Source: Candidatus Nitrosocosmicus sp.
GTDB taxonomy: Archaea > Thermoproteota > Nitrososphaeria > Nitrososphaerales > Nitrososphaeraceae
Direction: 5' to 3'
DNA: 10,129 bases
Assembly: GCA_030452275.1 (NCBI GenBank)
Contig: JAKDMR010000053.1
Location: 1-10,129 of the forward strand
Every line of letters starts with the position of its first letter. Position 1 is the first letter of the stretch. The position numbers and the translations under genes are program-made. The notes below the pieces were generated by a model. That model ran no database searches. It was given only the letters and a program-made list of their open reading frames with translations, and was not told the DNA's origin. Below, piece after piece: positions 6,464 to 10,129 of this stretch.

Positions 6464-6880
6464 CTATATCAATTCTTCAGTTATTTCTATACTTTTGTTT
6501 ACATTTTCTGAAACCAAAAAACTCCACCATTCTTTATCAATGATCTTGAAATTTGACGTATCTACAATTATTTTAGTTTCATCATCGGTATCCAAAAATT
6601 CTGTTTTACCATCTTTAGTAATACTTATTAATTTCCATCTATCTTTTCCTTTTCTAAATTTATTTATAGCCACGGCCCAAATTTCGTCGTTCTTAATTTC
6701 GGGCATGCCTATCTTATCCGTGATATCCAGAATTCCTAATCTTTTTTCTTCACAAAATAGGTTCTTTGTAATTAAGCTTCTCCAGATATCAACCGCTCCG
6801 ATATTTCTCCCATTTTCATTTATATTTATTACACCAAAATAGGCAATTTTGTCCTTATTGTTTGAAGTTGAAGATTGCAT
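6464..6880 (-). CDS. Protein of unknown function (138 aa)
   Basis: I do not recognise this family. After a polar leader (residues 1-11, serine- and asparagine-rich) the 138-residue product reads as an alternating, strand-rich soluble protein: IAYFGVININENGRNIGAVD (12-31), KRLGILDITDKIGMP (46-60), DEIWAVAINKF (64-74), DRWKLISITKDGKTEFLD (79-96), then an acidic tail with EWWSFLVSENVN (117-128). Single lysines, aspartates and tryptophans are spread throughout; I see no catalytic motif, zinc ligands or membrane segment. Its stop is 1 nt before the start of the 98-residue gene, implying co-transcription. A TATA-like TAAATAAG lies about 32 nt before the ATG, at roughly 6908-6915. The TrmB-like gene lies 58 nt upstream on the same strand. 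Confidence 0.7.
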   Translation of the reverse strand: MQSSTSNNKDKIAYFGVININENGRNIGAVDIWRSLITKNLFCEEKRLGILDITDKIGMPEIKNDEIWAVAINKFRKGKDRWKLISITKDGKTEFLDTDDETKIIVDTSNFKIIDKEWWSFLVSENVNKSIEITEELI

Positions 6881-6938
6881 TCTAAATTATTAAGTTAATC
6901 GTTTTCCCTTATTTAGGCCTTACATAATATTACCCTCT

Positions 6939-7367
6939 TTATGTCTGATTTTGATAATTCTCTAGCATTATTCCAAGGCTATCGACTTTTGTGTTCTTTT
7001 TGAAAAGTATGTTATTTTCTAGACAAATTCTTCTATATCTGTTTACTATTGCAAACCTTGGATGCAAGGCTCTAAATTCGTTTTTATTGATTTCGATAAC
7101 CATTCCTTTCTTTTCTAAACATTTAGAGATTTCAATAATCTGATCAGGCTCTAGGTTGGTGTTTTCTTGGAATCCCCGAGAAGTTGTTTTTTCTAACTTC
7201 ATCAATGCCAAAAAAACGTTGGTCTCTAACTCATCTATTTGGAGATATTCCATTAGTAGAGTCTTGATATGGGTTACTTGATTCATAAATATATTGTTAG
7301 TCGATATTAAAAATAAGTTGTCCTTAGATGGATCTTTATTGATGGATCCATTAATGCCTTGGTCCAT
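6939..7367 (-). CDS. TrmB-like winged-helix transcriptional regulator (DNA-binding domain only)
   Basis: Residues about 45-97 read as a winged helix of the TrmB kind: DELETNVFLALMKLEKTTSR, then a recognition-helix region EPDQIIEISKCLEKKGMVIE, then a wing (INKNEFRALHP). HPRFAIVNRYRR at 102-113 resembles the segment after the winged helix in TrmB-type proteins. The long sugar-binding domain of true TrmB is absent: the product has only 142 residues. The first 27 residues are polar and may not be translated. Met28 (ATG at 7286) is a credible start, since TTATTTTTAATA lies about 25 nt before it. It is divergent from the dehydratase gene, so it might regulate that gene or the two unknown genes downstream; this is inference from position alone. 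Confidence 0.65.
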   Translation of the reverse strand: MDQGINGSINKDPSKDNLFLISTNNIFMNQVTHIKTLLMEYLQIDELETNVFLALMKLEKTTSRGFQENTNLEPDQIIEISKCLEKKGMVIEINKNEFRALHPRFAIVNRYRRICLENNILFKKNTKVDSLGIMLENYQNQT

Positions 7368-7407
7368 TAAAGCTAGGAATGTCTATCAGGAGACATATCC
7401 AAATATT

Positions 7408-7416
7408 CAAATAATA
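7408..7416 (+). promoter_or_regulatory. Possible TATA element of the 4-hydroxybutyryl-CoA dehydratase gene
   Basis: CAAATAATA lies about 19-27 nt before the ATG at 7435, near the position expected for a leaderless archaeal transcript. The surrounding divergent region, about 67 nt from 7368 to 7434 (149 nt if the regulator starts at 7286), is AT-rich with several other TATA-like words, so the exact element is uncertain. Confidence 0.35.
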
Positions 7417-7434
7417 TCTCGTTCAATTTAATAC

Positions 7435-8952
7435 ATGCCTATTAAAAATGGGTCTGACTATATCGAAAGTTTGAGAAATAGAAATTTACAGGTTTATCTT
7501 TTTGGAGAACTAGTTAAGGAACCGGTTGATCACCCAATGATCAGACCATCCATTAATGCAGTAGCTGCTACGTATGATATAGCAGAAGAAGATCCTGAAA
7601 TAGGTTCTGCAACTTCATCATTGACAGGTTTAAAGGTTAATAGATTTTTACATATCGCAGAAAGTTCACAAGACTTGGTGAATCAAAACCGTATGCAAAG
7701 AAAGCTAGGACAACAAACTGGAACTTGTTTTCAACGCTGTGTGGGAATGGATGCCTTAAACTCATTGTATTCTACAACCTATGAAATTGATGAGAAATAT
7801 CAAACACCATATCATGCAAGGCTAATTGAATTTATCAAAAAAATTCAATCTCAAAACCATGTCATTGGAGGGACAATGACAGATGCAAAGGGGGACAGGA
7901 GTTTGTCTCCATCTCAACAAGAAGATCCAGATATGTTTGTCCATGTTGTTAAAAGGGACGACAAGGGTGTTTATATCAAAGGAGCTAAAGCTCATCAGAC
8001 AGGCTGTATTAATTCACACTGGTTAATAGTGATGCCCACCATGCGAATGAGACCTGAAGACAAGGACTATGCAATCGTCGGGGCCATACCGGTAGACGCA
8101 AAAGGTATTACATATATCTATGGAAGACAATCCTGCGATACCAGAAGTATGGAAGAAGGGGACTTGGATTCAGGTAATTCTCAATTTTCCGGACAAGAGG
8201 CACTAATAATATTTGATAATGTGTTTATTCCAAATGAATTGATCTTTATGGAGGGTGAAGTGGAGTTCGCTTCAATGTTGGTTGAAAGATTTACGTGCTA
8301 CCATAGGCGAAGTTATGTATGTAAAACCGGGTTAGGAGATGTATTGATTGGTGCTTCTGCGGCAATAGCTGAATACAATGGAGTTTCAAACGCTTCCCAT
8401 ATTAAAGACAAATTAATTGAGATGACTCATTTGAACGAAACAATTTTTGCGGCCGGCATAGCTTCTTCACATCAAGCATACAGGACTCAGTCTGGAAATT
8501 TCATTAATGATGATATGCTAGCTAATGTGTGTAAACACAATGTTACTCGTTTTCCATACGAAATAGGAAGACTAGCACAGGACATTGCTGGAGGCCTTAT
8601 GGTCACTATGCCCTCTGAAAAGGACTTTAGAGGGCCCGTTACCGGTCCATTGCTTGATAAATATTTGAAAGGACGAAAAGGTGTATCAACAGAAGACAGG
8701 GTTCGTATACTCCGGTTAATAGAAAATATGACCCTTGGTAGAAATGCCGTTGGGTACTTGACCGAATCTATGCATGGTGCAGGGTCACCACAAGCTCAAC
8801 GTATCCAAATAGCCAGACAGATGCAGATTGAATACAAGAAGAAATTGGCAAGAAAATTAGCAAAAGTACCAGAAGGCGAGGACACCATATCAAACCCCTC
8901 GCTAGCAGAATCATCTGATTATTTTGATAGAATATTTGGAATAAAAAAATAG
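7435..8952 (+). CDS. abfD: 4-hydroxybutyryl-CoA dehydratase
   Basis: This FAD- and [4Fe-4S]-containing radical enzyme dehydrates 4-hydroxybutyryl-CoA to crotonyl-CoA. In ammonia-oxidising archaea it is the key step of the hydroxypropionate/hydroxybutyrate CO2-fixation cycle. The 505-residue product spans the full family length and acyl-CoA dehydrogenase-like fold. The CxxxC at Cys98/Cys102, His290 and Cys296 correspond to the cluster ligands Cys99, Cys103, His292 and Cys299 of the Clostridium aminobutyricum enzyme. Gln100, Thr189, Glu255, Tyr294 and Lys297 match its active-site residues. The His-to-Cys spacing is 6 here against 7 in the clostridial enzyme as I recall it. Other conserved blocks include GTMTDAKGDR (146-155) and MHGAGSPQAQR (446-456). 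ATG 7435 gives the family N-terminus (NGSDYIESLRNRNLQVYLFG). It is monocistronic in appearance, divergent from a TrmB-like gene and convergent with GAPDH. Confidence 0.95.
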   Translation: MPIKNGSDYIESLRNRNLQVYLFGELVKEPVDHPMIRPSINAVAATYDIAEEDPEIGSATSSLTGLKVNRFLHIAESSQDLVNQNRMQRKLGQQTGTCFQRCVGMDALNSLYSTTYEIDEKYQTPYHARLIEFIKKIQSQNHVIGGTMTDAKGDRSLSPSQQEDPDMFVHVVKRDDKGVYIKGAKAHQTGCINSHWLIVMPTMRMRPEDKDYAIVGAIPVDAKGITYIYGRQSCDTRSMEEGDLDSGNSQFSGQEALIIFDNVFIPNELIFMEGEVEFASMLVERFTCYHRRSYVCKTGLGDVLIGASAAIAEYNGVSNASHIKDKLIEMTHLNETIFAAGIASSHQAYRTQSGNFINDDMLANVCKHNVTRFPYEIGRLAQDIAGGLMVTMPSEKDFRGPVTGPLLDKYLKGRKGVSTEDRVRILRLIENMTLGRNAVGYLTESMHGAGSPQAQRIQIARQMQIEYKKKLARKLAKVPEGEDTISNPSLAESSDYFDRIFGIKK

Positions 8953-8999
8953 AACATGGTAGATCTAAATCCTCTTTATTTTCTATATGTAGCCATTTG

Positions 9000-9011
9000 A
9001 AAAATTTTTTT
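9000..9011. terminator. Possible bidirectional T-tract terminator
   Basis: Five A followed by seven T lie in the 113-nt gap between the convergent dehydratase and GAPDH genes. This gives a T7 tract on the + strand 52 nt after the dehydratase stop and a T5 tract on the - strand about 55 nt after the GAPDH stop. A further T5 lies at 9029-9033. T-tracts are the usual archaeal termination signal. I see nothing else in this gap. Confidence 0.45.
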
Positions 9012-9065
9012 CCGAATAAATGTTGTGATTTTTATTGCCTATTCAGATTTTGTTGTCCCTATGGT

Positions 9066-10112
9066 TTAGATCTGAAATTCAGATTCCAATAATTTCTTTT
9101 TCTTCTTAATACTAAAGATCTTGTCCGTTTGTCTCACTGCATCTGCACGAGGACGTTTCAACAACATTGATTGTATTAACATGTAATTTTCAGGTATTAC
9201 CATTCCGGTTTGATCATCTGAATACGAAATCTTCAAAGTGTCCTCCTGAATTTTTAACAACTCACTATGAATGTGGACCATAGATGTATCTCCATGGTCG
9301 AATTTGAGTTCTGCAGCCTTCTTTCTTATATCTCCGGTGCCCTTTGCATTGTTCAAAATAGCAACCCCGAATTCATTTTTGAAATTATCTAAGATATTAT
9401 CCTTAGATGGTGATCTCCCCTCAAACCTGATTGTCATTTGATGAAGATGCATCATTCTTGACGGCACCTTTAAGGCATCAACATACAAATTGGCAGATGG
9501 TATGAAATCTTTCAAGTCGTCCTGGTGATGTGGATTCTTATCCCATTCTATCGAATCCCTTACTTCTTTCTTATCTTCGAGATCTGCCCATCTCCGAACC
9601 AATACTACATCAAATCTTTTAATCAAATCACCATAACTTTCAATCAATGGTTGGATTATTTTACCCATACCAGTAACATTACAGCTACCTTGGATTACAA
9701 AATCTTTTTCTAAAGTCTTATCATAATTAACTCTTGAATTGTGGATAATATCTGCCACAGAATTTCTACCATACCTATCCTCGCCTCCTTGAAAAATTGC
9801 CTTCTTATTAAGAGGTTGATAATATTTCCTCCTATTTTTAATTCCATTTCCTTCTGAAGAAGCATCGATAACCAAATCGGATTGGTTTATTGCATCCTCT
9901 ATACTACCTGAAATTTCATAATTTTTGTTTCTAAATTCCTTAATTAATTTGCGAGGAACAAAAACCTTGTATCCCTTGTTTATTGCTTCCCGTGTTTTTT
10001 CATCGGCTGAATATTTTGCTATACCTATAAGGTTAATAGATTTATCCTTTGTCAGCGCAGTTGCCAATCGGCTTCCAATTATGCCATAACCATTAATAAA
10101 AACTTGATACAC
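9066..10112 (-). CDS. gap: Archaeal type II glyceraldehyde-3-phosphate dehydrogenase
   Basis: This phosphorylating GAPDH interconverts glyceraldehyde-3-phosphate and 1,3-bisphosphoglycerate with NAD(P)H. In autotrophic archaea it is thought to run mainly in the gluconeogenic direction. The 348-residue product has the nucleotide-binding NGYGIIGSR (glycines 8, 10, 13), the catalytic cysteine in QGSCNVTGMG (Cys144), RRWADLED at 173-180, the His pair at 195-196, VPSRMMHLHQM at 216-226 and a C-terminal IPENYMLIQSM at 306-316, all in archaeal type II order. The terminal segment is lysine-rich (336-340). Length is slightly above the usual 335-345. The start shown is GTG, which directly precedes the Rossmann strand. 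The frame remains open to the right edge, so a start a few codons upstream, or outside the window, cannot be excluded. It is convergent with the dehydratase gene. Confidence 0.93.
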   Translation of the reverse strand: MYQVFINGYGIIGSRLATALTKDKSINLIGIAKYSADEKTREAINKGYKVFVPRKLIKEFRNKNYEISGSIEDAINQSDLVIDASSEGNGIKNRRKYYQPLNKKAIFQGGEDRYGRNSVADIIHNSRVNYDKTLEKDFVIQGSCNVTGMGKIIQPLIESYGDLIKRFDVVLVRRWADLEDKKEVRDSIEWDKNPHHQDDLKDFIPSANLYVDALKVPSRMMHLHQMTIRFEGRSPSKDNILDNFKNEFGVAILNNAKGTGDIRKKAAELKFDHGDTSMVHIHSELLKIQEDTLKISYSDDQTGMVIPENYMLIQSMLLKRPRADAVRQTDKIFSIKKKKKLLESEFQI

Positions 10113-10129
10113 TCTTGGTTTATAATTTT

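Noticed and set aside
6495..6842. Open frame of 115 codons on the + strand
   Set aside because: It lies wholly opposite the 138-residue gene. Its translation is low in charged residues and rich in Ser, Ile, Leu and Phe, typical of an antisense shadow, while the minus-strand gene has the tight 1-nt operon spacing.
9070..9084. Perfect short palindrome ATCTGAA-A-TTCAGAT, with part of it repeated at 9042-9049
   Set aside because: The palindrome lies within the last codons of GAPDH. At this length in AT-rich DNA it is likely chance, and no second full copy or T-tract supports a function.
1..10129. tRNA genes, CRISPR arrays, insertion sequences, phage or defence genes
   Set aside because: Reading both strands by eye showed no tRNA-like arm pattern, spaced repeats, transposase motifs, terminal repeats or defence-family motifs. 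Nearly all the sequence is accounted for by housekeeping genes.

Overview
The window looks like an ordinary stretch of the chromosome of an AT-rich, ammonia-oxidising archaeon (Thaumarchaeota/Nitrososphaeria, perhaps a Nitrosocosmicus- or Nitrososphaera-like soil lineage; the genus is a guess from base composition). The evidence is the mix of genes: an archaeal Dim2/Pno1-like double-KH protein, an archaeal type II glyceraldehyde-3-phosphate dehydrogenase, a TrmB-like winged-helix protein, a CXC-tailed MTA phosphorylase, and a 4-hydroxybutyryl-CoA dehydratase, which marks the hydroxypropionate/hydroxybutyrate CO2-fixation cycle. Several genes have a TATA-like element about 25 nt before the start codon, as expected for leaderless archaeal transcripts.

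Layout, left to right: a double-KH protein (+, its start may lie off the left edge); ubiX (-) divergent from a PfkB-family kinase (+), sharing one short promoter region; trpG and trpD (+), overlapping by 4 nt; rlmE (-), convergent with trpD; apt and an MTA phosphorylase gene (+), 1 nt apart; two unrecognised small proteins (-), 1 nt apart; a TrmB-like regulator (-), divergent from 4-hydroxybutyryl-CoA dehydratase (+); and a type II GAPDH (-), convergent with the dehydratase and starting at or beyond the right edge. No gene-free gap exceeds about 140 nt. I see no tRNA, rRNA, CRISPR array, insertion sequence or phage gene.

Functional links: MTA phosphorylase releases adenine from the by-product of polyamine synthesis and Apt turns that adenine into AMP, so the pair is a compact salvage operon. 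TrpG and TrpD perform the glutaminase and phosphoribosyl-transfer steps of early tryptophan synthesis, but no other trp gene is adjacent. UbiX makes prenylated FMN for UbiD-type decarboxylases. The dehydratase (CO2 fixation) and GAPDH (gluconeogenesis) are both central carbon enzymes.

I found no convincing new multi-gene system. The items most worth a second look are the two orphan genes at 6166-6880 beside the TrmB-like gene, the one-residue-shorter spacing between cluster ligands in the dehydratase, the CXC tail of the MTA phosphorylase, and an out-of-frame open continuation behind ubiX.
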